Below are positions 30,263 through 38,030 of a stretch of DNA of 64,000 nt, one piece after another (position 1 is the first letter of the stretch; the number at the start of each line of letters is the position of its first letter). Source of the stretch: a virus; the IMG/VR virus record IMGVR_UViG_3300025108_000028, positions 1 to 64,000 of that record. The stretch is one strand, 5' to 3'. The position numbers and the translations under genes were made by a program. The notes under the pieces were generated by a model. It was not told where the DNA came from, searched no databases, and saw only the letters and a program-made list of their open reading frames with translations.

Positions 30263-30457
30263 ATGGCAACAAAAAAGAAAAAAAGTACCGTAAATAGTTC
30301 GGGTAATTACACAAAACCGGGAATGCGTAAAAGATTATTTAATTCTATTAAAGCTGGAGGTAAAGGGGGAGCACCTGGACAATGGTCTGCTCGTAAAGCT
30401 CAGATGCTTGCTAAACGTTACAAAGCAAACGGAGGCGGATATAAATCTAAGAAATAA
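30263..30457 (+). CDS. Small basic protein with GQWSARKAQMLAKRYK motif
   Basis: 64 residues, net strongly positive. The segment GGKGGAPGQWSARKAQMLAK followed by RYKANGGGYK is a motif I know from small basic proteins of marine phages. The stop overlaps the next start as TAATG. It belongs to a run of four consecutive basic proteins and may condense or bind DNA. Confidence 0.65.
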   Translation: MATKKKKSTVNSSGNYTKPGMRKRLFNSIKAGGKGGAPGQWSARKAQMLAKRYKANGGGYKSKK

Positions 30458-30579
30458 TGGCTTTACCAAATAAAAGGACTAAAAAGAAATCATCTTGCTG
30501 GACCGGATACGTAAAAAAAGGCGTAAAGAAAAAAGGAAGTAAAACCGTAAATAATTGTGTACGTAAAAAGACAAGGTAA
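30457..30579 (+). CDS. Small basic Cys-containing protein, 40 aa
   Basis: TAATG-coupled on both sides. The 40 residues (SSCWTGYVKKGVKKKGSKTV, then NNCVRKK) match a short motif C-W-x-G-Y-x-x-x-G-x-K-K-K-G...NC found in marine phage proteins. Two cysteines could bind metal or form a disulphide. Very basic, like its neighbours. Confidence 0.65.
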   Translation: MALPNKRTKKKSSCWTGYVKKGVKKKGSKTVNNCVRKKTR

Positions 30580-30821
30580 TGGCAAAAACTAAACAACAGA
30601 AAAGCCTAAGTAGATGGACTAAGCAAAAATGGACAACAGCTTCAGGTAAGAAGAGTTCAGAGACAGGTGAAGTATATGCACCTAAAAAAACTATTGCTAA
30701 GTTAAAAAGCACTAAAAAGGGTAAAGCAAAGTTAGCCGCAGCAAATAAAAAGAAACGTGCAGCTACAAAAAAAGGTAAACAACATGCAAGTCATGGTTTA
30801 CATAAAGGAAAGAAAAGATAA
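30579..30821 (+). CDS. Very basic protein, DUF5872-like, 80 aa
   Basis: Starts with SLSRWTKQKWTTASGKKSSE, the pattern of the DUF5872-type family seen in phages and giant viruses, and ends with Lys/Ala-rich histone-like sequence (KGKAKLAAANKKKRAATKKG). Net charge is extremely positive. DNA binding is probable from composition only. Confidence 0.65.
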   Translation: MAKTKQQKSLSRWTKQKWTTASGKKSSETGEVYAPKKTIAKLKSTKKGKAKLAAANKKKRAATKKGKQHASHGLHKGKKR

Positions 30822-31075
30822 TGGCAACACCAAGAAAAGGAAAAGCAAAAGTCAAAGTAACTAAATCTGGAAAGAAAGTAAGTTACGGACAAGCAGGAAA
30901 AGCTAAAGGTGGTGGACCAAGAGTAAAACCTGGTACATCAAAAGGAGATAGTTACTGTGCTAGAAGTTTAGGTATTAAAAAAAGAGTATCTAAGAAAAAA
31001 AGGAATGATCCTAATACACCAAACAACCTATCTCGTAAAAGGTGGAAATGTTCTGGTGCTAAGTCTAGAAAGTAA
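30821..31075 (+). CDS. Very basic protein, DUF6321-like, 84 aa
   Basis: Contains SYGQAGKAKGGGPRVKPGTS, GDSYCARSLGIKK and DPNTPNNLSRKRWKCSGAKS, a pattern I associate with DUF6321-type small phage proteins. Two cysteines are conserved in that pattern. Fourth in a row of TAATG-coupled basic proteins, consistent with co-translation of DNA-binding virion or condensing proteins. Confidence 0.65.
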   Translation: MATPRKGKAKVKVTKSGKKVSYGQAGKAKGGGPRVKPGTSKGDSYCARSLGIKKRVSKKKRNDPNTPNNLSRKRWKCSGAKSRK

Positions 31076-31240
31076 ATGATTGAAGTCATAAAACATACAT
31101 TAGGTATATGTGGAGAGCATTGGCACCCAAATATATTTACAGCAGTTGCGTCAGCACCAGTAGTTACTACTGCAGTATATTATATCAAATGCAAGTGTGG
31201 AGGCTGGTTTAGCCATAAGAAGGAATGCAAAAATAAATAG
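31076..31240 (+). CDS. Cys/His-rich small protein, 54 aa
   Basis: Starts directly after the previous stop. It has LGICGEHWHPN, a hydrophobic middle (FTAVASAPVVTTAVYY) and CKCGGWFSHKKEC, giving four cysteines and several histidines able to bind a metal. The middle could be a short membrane helix. Function unknown. Confidence 0.6.
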   Translation: MIEVIKHTLGICGEHWHPNIFTAVASAPVVTTAVYYIKCKCGGWFSHKKECKNK

Positions 31241-31242
31241 TC

Positions 31243-31494
31243 ATGACAGAAGGAGATTTAATAGAATTAGGATTTACTAAACAAATACAGGACACATGTT
31301 GTGATCCTCAACCTTATACATTTTACAAAACAGTTGGTAATAGCTCACCATTTATTACACCAGACAGTACTACTATTGATGATAATAATTGGCCAGTAGA
31401 AAATTATGCTATGAACTTTAAAACGTACATCAAATCGGATCTAGTTGATATGATAAACCTTATAGAAAAAAATCCGTTATTTCCACCGGAATAA
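31243..31494 (+). CDS. Hypothetical protein, 83 aa
   Basis: Small acidic protein starting MTEGDLIELGFTKQ with a CC pair and a helical end (DLVDMINLIEKNPLFPPE). No recognised domain. Last gene of the cassette that begins at 29934; a 79-base gap with leader motif follows. Confidence 0.6.
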   Translation: MTEGDLIELGFTKQIQDTCCDPQPYTFYKTVGNSSPFITPDSTTIDDNNWPVENYAMNFKTYIKSDLVDMINLIEKNPLFPPE

Positions 31495-31556
31495 AATAAA
31501 ACGTCTTTAAACTTTTGAAATTTAAACTATTTGTATATATTTGTACTAATGTTTAA

Positions 31557-31570
31557 TTTTAAAACCAAAA
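31557..31570 (+). promoter_or_regulatory. TTTTAAAACCAAAA leader motif
   Basis: A-rich leader directly before ATG 31574. Near-identical leaders precede 40909, 44317 and 58881 (AAAACCAA core). It probably acts as a translation-enhancing leader in place of a Shine-Dalgarno sequence. Confidence 0.45.
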
Positions 31571-31573
31571 GAA

Positions 31574-31879
31574 ATGTCAGACGTTAAAAAACTAAATCCA
31601 GAACTTCAGGATAAAGATCCTCAGCTAACAAAAGAAGAGTTGGCTAGCCGTAGAGAAGAAATTACAGCATTTTACAAAGACAACATTCCACATCTTACTG
31701 TTCAAGCAGAATATGAGGAGTTATTAGCTACCATTGATAAAGCTAGAGCAGAAAGACTGCAAGCTCAAATCTTTATGGCACAAGCTGCAGCCCAACAGCA
31801 ACAAGGTGCAGAAGGTCCATCAGAAGATGAAAAAGAGTTTAAAGCAGCAATGGAGAAGGCAGCAACTAATGTAGAATAA
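31574..31879 (+). CDS. Hypothetical helical protein, 101 aa
   Basis: Helical, coiled-coil-like protein with a Glu/Lys-rich first half and an Ala/Gln-rich stretch (FMAQAAAQQQQGAEGPSEDE). No enzymatic motif. It begins a new unit of late genes and is followed one base later by the endolysin. Confidence 0.65.
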   Translation: MSDVKKLNPELQDKDPQLTKEELASRREEITAFYKDNIPHLTVQAEYEELLATIDKARAERLQAQIFMAQAAAQQQQGAEGPSEDEKEFKAAMEKAATNVE

Positions 31880-31880
31880 C

Positions 31881-32801
31881 ATGAGACTGCTAAAAAAAGG
31901 TGATACCGGCAATGATGTAAAAACTTTACAGCAAAAGTTAATGATCTCTCCTGATGGAGTATTTGGACCTGTAACTGAAAAGCATGTAATTAGATTCCAA
32001 CTATCTCACAGTTTATCTGCTGATGGTATTGTAGGGTCTGATACATGGGCTATTTTATTACAAAAAGGACCACAAGTAACAGAAGATATTGATGAAGACA
32101 CTGATTCTTCTAAACAATACTTTAATACTCCCTTTAATCAGATAGTGCATAAACATTATCTTCCAGATGGTGAATACTTAAAAGGACCAATCAAAAATGA
32201 TTATATATTCCTACACCACACAGCAGGTAATAACAATCCTTATAGATGCATTGATCACTGGGGAAGAGATAGCAGAGGAAGAGTAGCTACTGAATTTGTA
32301 TTAGGTGGGATTAACCATAGAAATGGAAATGATGATTATGATGGAGTTATGGTTCAAGCTTTTCCTGAAGGATGTCAAGGTTGGCATCTTGGAAGAACAG
32401 GTTCTGGTTATATGAACCGTCATTCTGTAGGATTAGAAATATGTAACATGGGTTACCTTGATAATAACAAGAGAACATACGTAAAATCATTGTGCCAAAG
32501 AGAACAAGTGATAGGTTTACAAGAAGCTTTTAAAGGTAAACTATTATGGCATGCATACTCTGAGAAACAAATAAAAGAAACGGAAAAGTGGATTAAGTTT
32601 GTTGCTGAAAGAGATCAAATAGATATTAGATTAGGTTTAAAACAATATATCAAAAAGTACGGACCTTCAAAAGGTTTTGATTTTCAGGAAGATGCGTACT
32701 ATGGTAAGGTGAAAGGATTACTGACTCACGGAAATGTTAGAAGTGGTAAGTCAGATATATATCCTCACCCTGACATGGTTGATATGATAATGAGTTTATA
32801 A
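31881..32801 (+). CDS. Endolysin: peptidoglycan-binding domain plus amidase
   Basis: 306 residues. Residues 1-62 form a PG_binding_1 domain (KTLQQKL, SPDGVFGPVTEKHVIRFQ, SADGIVGSDTWAILL). Residues 105-250 are an Amidase_2-type N-acetylmuramoyl-L-alanine amidase with FLHHTAG (zinc His 112), VGLEICN (Glu 187) and LWHAYS. It cleaves the amide link between MurNAc and the stem peptide to lyse the cell. No signal peptide, so it needs a holin, not identified here. The stop overlaps the next start as TAATG. Confidence 0.9.
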   Translation: MRLLKKGDTGNDVKTLQQKLMISPDGVFGPVTEKHVIRFQLSHSLSADGIVGSDTWAILLQKGPQVTEDIDEDTDSSKQYFNTPFNQIVHKHYLPDGEYLKGPIKNDYIFLHHTAGNNNPYRCIDHWGRDSRGRVATEFVLGGINHRNGNDDYDGVMVQAFPEGCQGWHLGRTGSGYMNRHSVGLEICNMGYLDNNKRTYVKSLCQREQVIGLQEAFKGKLLWHAYSEKQIKETEKWIKFVAERDQIDIRLGLKQYIKKYGPSKGFDFQEDAYYGKVKGLLTHGNVRSGKSDIYPHPDMVDMIMSL

Positions 32802-33172
32802 TGGCGTTAGTAAATAAAGTAGATTTAAAATTGAAAGTAAGTATTAATGTATCAATAAAGTATCAAATACTTACATACTGTTTCTTTAATGATATAATAG
32901 TATCTAATTCAGATATTAAGTTTTTATGTGAACTAGCAAAGAATAAAGGCGTAGAGCTTACTAAATTTTGCTTGGACCTAGTATCTAAAAATATATTTAA
33001 AAGCCCGCAATCAGCTAGAAATGCAATAACAAAGGCAGAGAAAAAGGGATTACTGATCAAAGATGGTAATAATAAAAAAACAATTTCTTTAAATGAAGAT
33101 ATTAATGTTCAGTCAGAAGGTTTAGTATTACTTGATTATAAAATCTTAGGCAATGTATCCCAAGTCTCATAA
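32801..33172 (+). CDS. Winged-helix-like protein, 123 aa
   Basis: C-terminal part (SPQSARNAITKAEKKGLLIK then NNKKTISLN) reads as a recognition helix plus wing, typical of small winged-helix DNA-binding proteins. The N-terminal part is a beta strand followed by helices. It overlaps the HU/IHF-like gene by 20 bases, so the two DNA-binding proteins are coupled. Could be a late regulator or genome-organising protein. Confidence 0.55.
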   Translation: MALVNKVDLKLKVSINVSIKYQILTYCFFNDIIVSNSDIKFLCELAKNKGVELTKFCLDLVSKNIFKSPQSARNAITKAEKKGLLIKDGNNKKTISLNEDINVQSEGLVLLDYKILGNVSQVS

Positions 33173-33509
33173 AGATTTTAAAAAAGGTATTGCTGAAGAG
33201 GTAGGAGTACATGAGCAAGTTGTAGATGACTTTATTTCTTTTTATTACTCTAAAGTAAGGAAGTCATTATCAAATATATCATTTCCTAGAGTTTATGTGG
33301 AAGGATTAGGTACGTTTGAACTAAGAATAAAAAAGTTAGAAAATGCTATACTTAAAAACAAGAGTTTGTTGGGTAACATTGCTAAAAGAACTTATAATGG
33401 ATATGCAAAAAGTGAAGATGTATCTAAAAAAATAAAGCAGATGGAAATAGCCATGGATCAAATACAAAAAGATATTAAAGAAAAAAAGAACTTTAGAAAT
33501 GAAAAGTAA
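33153..33509 (+). CDS. HU/IHF-like DNA-binding protein
   Basis: 118 residues. The first 65 follow the HU/IHF pattern: DFKKGIAEEVGVHEQVVDDF, then FYYSKVRKSLSN, then VYVEGLGTFELRIKK with the G-x-GTF turn. The DNA-bending arm is shortened or replaced, and a helical C-terminal extension is added. HU/IHF-like proteins near structural genes are known in crAss-like phages. It overlaps both neighbours by 10-20 bases. Confidence 0.65.
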   Translation: MYPKSHKDFKKGIAEEVGVHEQVVDDFISFYYSKVRKSLSNISFPRVYVEGLGTFELRIKKLENAILKNKSLLGNIAKRTYNGYAKSEDVSKKIKQMEIAMDQIQKDIKEKKNFRNEK

Positions 33510-33834
33510 ATGGAGTAAATATTTAGATGTATTTAAGAATGCTGATAAGATTACAGAAGGTATTAAAAATAGTATTTTTAAAAAAGAACATGTTGAAGCA
33601 GTAGCAACTGATAGATTTCAAATATGTGTAAAGTGTTCTTTGTTTGATGCTGGAGGGGACAAATGTATTGCACCAGGTACTCAACCATGTTGTGGAGATT
33701 GTGGATGTAGCTTAGGTTTTAAATTAAGATCTTTATCCTCAGAATGTCCTAAAGGATACTGGGATGCATACACAACAGAAGAGCAAGAAGAAATAATAAA
33801 TAAACAAATAGAAGATGAAAAACTTAATAATTAA
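33499..33834 (+). CDS. Zinc-binding protein, 111 aa
   Basis: The middle is Cys-rich: RFQICVKCSLFDAGGDKCIA then CCGDCGCSLGFKLRSLSSEC followed by PKGYW, eight cysteines able to hold two zinc ions. The C-rich block ending in C-P-K-G-x-W is a pattern seen in small phage late proteins; function not established. Overlaps the HU-like gene by 11 bases. Confidence 0.65.
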   Translation: MKSKWSKYLDVFKNADKITEGIKNSIFKKEHVEAVATDRFQICVKCSLFDAGGDKCIAPGTQPCCGDCGCSLGFKLRSLSSECPKGYWDAYTTEEQEEIINKQIEDEKLNN

Positions 33835-33836
33835 CT

Positions 33837-33905
33837 ATGTATACAATGATCATGTTACTAATATTGTTATTGGTGAACAAAATTCTTATTGGTATACAAC
33901 AATAG
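33837..33905 (+). CDS. Possible 22-aa hydrophobic peptide
   Basis: A short frame starts two bases after the previous stop. It encodes a single hydrophobic helix (MIMLLILLLVNKILIGI). It could be a tiny membrane peptide or simply leader for the nuclease gene. Weak support. Confidence 0.25.
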   Translation: MYTMIMLLILLLVNKILIGIQQ

Positions 33906-33912
33906 CATAACT

Positions 33913-34725
33913 ATGGGACTAAAATTTATAGAAGAAGGACATGTGTATGAAAGCACAACTGAAGAAAAAATAAAATGGACTAGTGTCACTTCTTTGGTAG
34001 GTAAATTTAAACCTAAGTTTGATAGAGATGGTCAAGCAAAGAAATCATCTAAGAATAAAAGATCTAAGTGGTATGGTATGACCCCAAAGGAAATCATAGC
34101 AGCATGGGATGCTGAAACTGATAGAGCAATCAAACTAGGTAACTTTTATCATAACCAGAGAGAATCTGATATGTTGGATCTAAATACAATAGGTAGAGAA
34201 GGTGTGGAAGTTCCTATCATTAAACCTATTGTAGATAATAAAGGAACTAAAATAGCACCAGAACAAAAGGTTTCTGATGGTGTATATCCTGAACATTTAG
34301 TTTATTTAAAATCATTAGGAGTTTGTGGTCAAGCTGATTTAGTAGAAATTGTAAATGGTAAAATAAATATTACGGATTACAAGACAAATAAAGAAATAAA
34401 AGAGAAAGGATTTACAAACTGGGAGGGTATAACAAACAAAATGTTTAGACCAGTTAATCATTTAGATGATTGTAATCTTAATCATTATAACTTACAACTC
34501 AGTATTTATGCGTATATTATTAAAAAGCACAACCCTAAACTTAAAGTAGGTAAACTTATTATTCAACATGTAAAGTTTAAGAAAGTTGGAGAGGATAAAA
34601 ATGGATATCCAATAAATGAGCATGTAAATGGTGAGCCTGTATTAGAAGATATAAAAATTTATGAACTCCCATATTTAAAAGATGAAGTAACATCTTTGAT
34701 GATGTGGTTAAAAGATAACCAATAA
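33913..34725 (+). CDS. PD-(D/E)XK nuclease, late strand
   Basis: Start set at ATG 33913 (MGLKFIEEGHVYES); an upstream in-frame TTG at 33889 is less likely. The core is GNFYHNQRE, CGQADLVEIVNG with the metal-binding Asp, INITDYKTNKEI (Asp, Lys) and YNLQLSIYAYII, the Cas4/RecB-type nuclease pattern. Unlike the early nuclease at 8646 it is on the late strand, near terminase, and could trim DNA in packaging or degrade host DNA. It overlaps the next gene by one base (TAATG). Confidence 0.8.
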   Translation: MGLKFIEEGHVYESTTEEKIKWTSVTSLVGKFKPKFDRDGQAKKSSKNKRSKWYGMTPKEIIAAWDAETDRAIKLGNFYHNQRESDMLDLNTIGREGVEVPIIKPIVDNKGTKIAPEQKVSDGVYPEHLVYLKSLGVCGQADLVEIVNGKINITDYKTNKEIKEKGFTNWEGITNKMFRPVNHLDDCNLNHYNLQLSIYAYIIKKHNPKLKVGKLIIQHVKFKKVGEDKNGYPINEHVNGEPVLEDIKIYELPYLKDEVTSLMMWLKDNQ

Positions 34726-34979
34726 TGAAAGAATATATAGCAGCAGTAGAAGTGCAATCCAGAAAATCAAAAGTACCTACAGATTTTAGATTTGAAGAAA
34801 CAAAAATACGTATTGATCTTGATAAAATAGTATGGTTTAAAGAGTACTTTCACGTAGCAACAAATAAGTTTCAAAACTCACACACTGAAGTATTATTATT
34901 TGGTCAAAGTAAACCAATAATTTTAGTCATTGGTTACAATAAATTATGGGAAGATATAATTAAATCTAAAGAAGTATGA
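34725..34979 (+). CDS. Hypothetical protein, 84 aa
   Basis: Small protein, probably beta-rich (KIVWFKEYFHVATNKF, TEVLLFGQSKPIILVIGY). No recognised domain. Coupled to both neighbours by TAATG and ATGA-type overlaps between the nuclease and the 172-aa protein. Confidence 0.6.
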   Translation: MKEYIAAVEVQSRKSKVPTDFRFEETKIRIDLDKIVWFKEYFHVATNKFQNSHTEVLLFGQSKPIILVIGYNKLWEDIIKSKEV

Positions 34980-35494
34980 TAGTAAAATTATTTGATATAC
35001 AAAATAGCAAGTTAGTTGTAACAGAGCATTGTTATGCACTTCCGTTTCTTAAAAATATTATGGATGAGTATCCTGATAGTTATATTAAAGTATATCAGTA
35101 TATATTCTATTTAAGTTGTCCTGATCCAGATCTTAATCCATTTTTTAATTTACCTGAACATGAAAAGGAAGATATCATTATAGATGAGATTGAACTAGAA
35201 GAATCTCCAGAAGATGGTAAGATAAGGTATGCGTTAGACATGTGTAAAAAGCTATATGAAACTCCTACATACAGAGCTTACGTGGGTATTAAGGCTATGT
35301 TAGACAGACTTGCACGTTATATGGAGGTTACCCCTATAGAACATGGTAGAGATGGTAATATGAACTCTATGATTAATGCAGCAGCTAAATTTGAGAATAT
35401 AAGACAATCCTATAAAGGAGCATATACTGATATGAAACAAGAACAGGAAAGCTCAGTAAGAGGAGGTGCGGGTCTTGCTTATGATCAACTCTAA
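34976..35494 (+). CDS. Hypothetical protein upstream of terminase; small terminase candidate
   Basis: 172 residues with an acidic centre and a helical second half (YALDMCKKLYETPTYRAYVG, then AAKFENIRQSYKGAYTDMKQ), ending VRGGAGLAYDQL. Position one gene before TerL and helical composition fit a small terminase subunit, but no HTH signature is evident. A function in packaging is inferred from order. Confidence 0.55.
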   Translation: MIVKLFDIQNSKLVVTEHCYALPFLKNIMDEYPDSYIKVYQYIFYLSCPDPDLNPFFNLPEHEKEDIIIDEIELEESPEDGKIRYALDMCKKLYETPTYRAYVGIKAMLDRLARYMEVTPIEHGRDGNMNSMINAAAKFENIRQSYKGAYTDMKQEQESSVRGGAGLAYDQL

Positions 35495-35559
35495 AAAAGA
35501 AACCCAATACATTTTTTGTTATTGGGATGAACCAATTAATAATCAAATAAAAATCAAAG

Positions 35560-35838
35560 ATGAAAAAACAAGTAGTAATTCCAGTAGGCAAAAGGTTACT
35601 GATAAAAAGAAAAGCAGCAGAAACAAAAACAGCTTCGGGTCTAATCATACCTGAAATAGCACAAAAGAAAGAGTTTAAAGGAACTGTTGTTGGTGTAGGT
35701 GCTGATGTTGCAGAAATTAAAATAGGTGATGAGGTGCAATATGCTGATCACGCTATGCCAACTCCAATGGAACATGATGGTAAAGAACATTTATTATTGC
35801 AATCTGGTGATGTGTTTGCAATTATAAGATATGAGTAG
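35560..35838 (+). CDS. GroES/Cpn10-like co-chaperonin
   Basis: 92 residues matching Cpn10: VVIPVGKRLLIKRK at the start, the mobile-loop region KTASGLIIPEIAQKKEFKGT, VVGVGADVAEIKIGDEVQYA, and a C-terminal LLLQSGDVFAIIRY. The mobile loop IIP motif that contacts GroEL is present. Phage co-chaperonins such as T4 gp31 replace host GroES to fold capsid protein. It overlaps the TerL start by eight bases, so it is made with packaging and capsid proteins. Confidence 0.85.
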   Translation: MKKQVVIPVGKRLLIKRKAAETKTASGLIIPEIAQKKEFKGTVVGVGADVAEIKIGDEVQYADHAMPTPMEHDGKEHLLLQSGDVFAIIRYE

Positions 35839-38023
35839 ATCTATACCTACATATGATTCAGGTAACTGGTCTATAACAGAGTTTGAAAATGATTCTGATT
35901 TTCAGGAATACATATACTCTTTATTCAAAGAGCCAGGTGAATATGACTTTGATGAAACAAGTTATATATTCAATGAAGAGGCTAAAAGATTTAATAAAGA
36001 AGGTTTATATTGTAGTTCTCCTTTTAGATCAAAAGACTTTATGTCTTATTGGGATGATCAGAAGAACAAATGTAGGGAGGGTGTAATTTACAAGAATAAA
36101 GATAAGACTTGGTATTTAACTAGGGATTATTATATGTGGTTGAATTTTCTACCAATATTTGATAAAGAAGAAAAAAAATATGGTTTTGCTAAAGTTAGAG
36201 ATGCACAATATCATATGGCTTTATATGAACTATTAGCAGAGCTAAACAATCAACATTCAGCAATATTAAAAAAACGTCAGATTGCTTCTTCTTATTTCCA
36301 TATGGGTAAGATAATTAATACCTATTGGTTTGAAGAAGGTAGTACGTGTAAAATTGGAGCATCATTAAAAGATTATATTAATGATAAAGGTTCCTGGAAA
36401 TTCCTAGAAGAATACAAAACCTTCTTAAACGAACATACAGCTTGGTATAGACCTAGTAATCCTGAAAAGGTTTTACTATGGCAACAGCAGATAGAAGTTA
36501 AGGTAGGAAACAGAAAAACTTCACGTGGTTTAAAATCTAAAATACAAGGGGCATCATTTGAGAAAAATGCAACAACTGGTGTAGGTGGACCATGTTCATA
36601 CTTCTTTCATGAAGAGGCAGGTATAGCACCAAAAATGATGCAAACTTATGAGTACCTACGTCCTGCAATGTCTTCAGGTATGGTTACTACAGGAATGTTT
36701 ATTGCAGCAGGATCAGTTGGTGATTTGGAACAATGTAATCCCTTGAAGGATATGATACTCAATCCAAGTGCTAATGATATATATGCTGTAGAGACTAACC
36801 TTATGGATGCAGAGGGTACAATAGGTATGGCTGGTTTGTTTATACCAGAGCAATGGTCTATGCCTCCATACATTGATTCTTATGGAAACTCAGAAATAGA
36901 GGAAGCAATTATAGCTATAGACAATGAAAGAGCAAGATGGAAGTCTGAATTAGGACCTGAACAGTTTCAATTAAGAATATCTCAGAAACCAAAAAATATA
37001 GCTGAAGCTTTTGCATATAGAAAAGCATCAGTTTTTCCACAAGGTATATTGTCAAAACAATTAAAAAAGATTGAAGAGAAAGAATATTCCTATGAACTAT
37101 TAGATCTTGAAAAAGAACAAGATGGTATTGTAGCAAAACGTACAACTAAATTACCTATATCTGAGTTTCCAGTTAATAAAAAACAAACAGATAAAACTGG
37201 ATCTATAGTTGTGTGGGAAAGACCTGCTAAGAAAAAACCAGACTTTGGAGCATATTATGCTTCTATTGATCCCGTGTCAGAAGGTAAAACAACAACTTCT
37301 GATTCTTTATGTAGTATATATGTTTACAAAAATGCTACTGAAGTTACTAGAACAACTGTTTCTGGAGATATAGAACAGTTTATAGAAAAAGATAAAATTG
37401 TTGCAGCATGGTGTGGAAGATTTGATGATATAAATAAAACGCATCAAAGGCTAGAATTAATTATAGAATGGTATAATGCATGGACTATTGTTGAGAACAA
37501 TATATCATTGTTTATTCAACATATGATTGCTAGAAAAAAACAAAGATATCTTGTACCTAAACAACAAATACTTTTCTTAAAAGATCTTGGATCTAATAGA
37601 ACAGTTTATCAAGAGTATGGATGGAAGAATACAGGTACTTTATTTAAAAGTCATTTAATATCATATGCAATTGAATTTATAAGAGAAGTCATAGATGAAG
37701 AATTAGATGATGATGGTGGTGTGATGAATCAAACATTGGGTGTAGAAAGAATACCAGATCCTATGCTAATTAAAGAAATGTCTGCGTATTATCCTGGACT
37801 TAACGTGGATAGATTAGTTACGTTTGGTGCACTTGTTGCTTTTGCCAAAATACAACAATCAAATAGAGGTTATAGTAAAAGACGTGAATCAGAAGGAGAA
37901 TCTTTGGTAAATTCAGAAAAAATAAGTAAATTAAAGTATACCAGTGCGTTTAAAAATATAGGTCGTAGGAGATCTGGCTTAGGTGGTAATAGAAGACGCT
38001 CAGGTTTTAAGAATATTAAATAG
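35831..38023 (+). CDS. terL: Large terminase subunit
   Basis: 730 residues. The N-terminal ATPase has a divergent Walker A region (AILKKRQIASSYFHMGK) and Walker B CSYFFHEEAG with catalytic Glu, followed by motif III-like FIAAGSVGD. The C-terminal nuclease domain begins YYASIDPVSEG with the first metal Asp and continues with RLELIIEWYN and ENNISLF. The C-terminus is very basic (RRRSGLGGNRRRSGFK). It pumps DNA into the prohead. The size and Walker B match crAss-like large terminases. It is followed by the portal gene after seven bases. Confidence 0.85.
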   Translation: MSRSIPTYDSGNWSITEFENDSDFQEYIYSLFKEPGEYDFDETSYIFNEEAKRFNKEGLYCSSPFRSKDFMSYWDDQKNKCREGVIYKNKDKTWYLTRDYYMWLNFLPIFDKEEKKYGFAKVRDAQYHMALYELLAELNNQHSAILKKRQIASSYFHMGKIINTYWFEEGSTCKIGASLKDYINDKGSWKFLEEYKTFLNEHTAWYRPSNPEKVLLWQQQIEVKVGNRKTSRGLKSKIQGASFEKNATTGVGGPCSYFFHEEAGIAPKMMQTYEYLRPAMSSGMVTTGMFIAAGSVGDLEQCNPLKDMILNPSANDIYAVETNLMDAEGTIGMAGLFIPEQWSMPPYIDSYGNSEIEEAIIAIDNERARWKSELGPEQFQLRISQKPKNIAEAFAYRKASVFPQGILSKQLKKIEEKEYSYELLDLEKEQDGIVAKRTTKLPISEFPVNKKQTDKTGSIVVWERPAKKKPDFGAYYASIDPVSEGKTTTSDSLCSIYVYKNATEVTRTTVSGDIEQFIEKDKIVAAWCGRFDDINKTHQRLELIIEWYNAWTIVENNISLFIQHMIARKKQRYLVPKQQILFLKDLGSNRTVYQEYGWKNTGTLFKSHLISYAIEFIREVIDEELDDDGGVMNQTLGVERIPDPMLIKEMSAYYPGLNVDRLVTFGALVAFAKIQQSNRGYSKRRESEGESLVNSEKISKLKYTSAFKNIGRRRSGLGGNRRRSGFKNIK

Positions 38024-38030
38024 AATCTAG

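Noticed and set aside
35499-35535. Hairpin CCCAAT/ATTGGG before the GroES-like gene as a terminator
   Set aside because: Only six pairs with a long T-rich loop and no following T-run; the genes on both sides appear to be one operon.
35466-35654. Plus-strand frame before and across the GroES-like start
   Set aside because: Overlaps the confident GroES-like gene in another frame and the end of the 34976 gene; low-complexity product.
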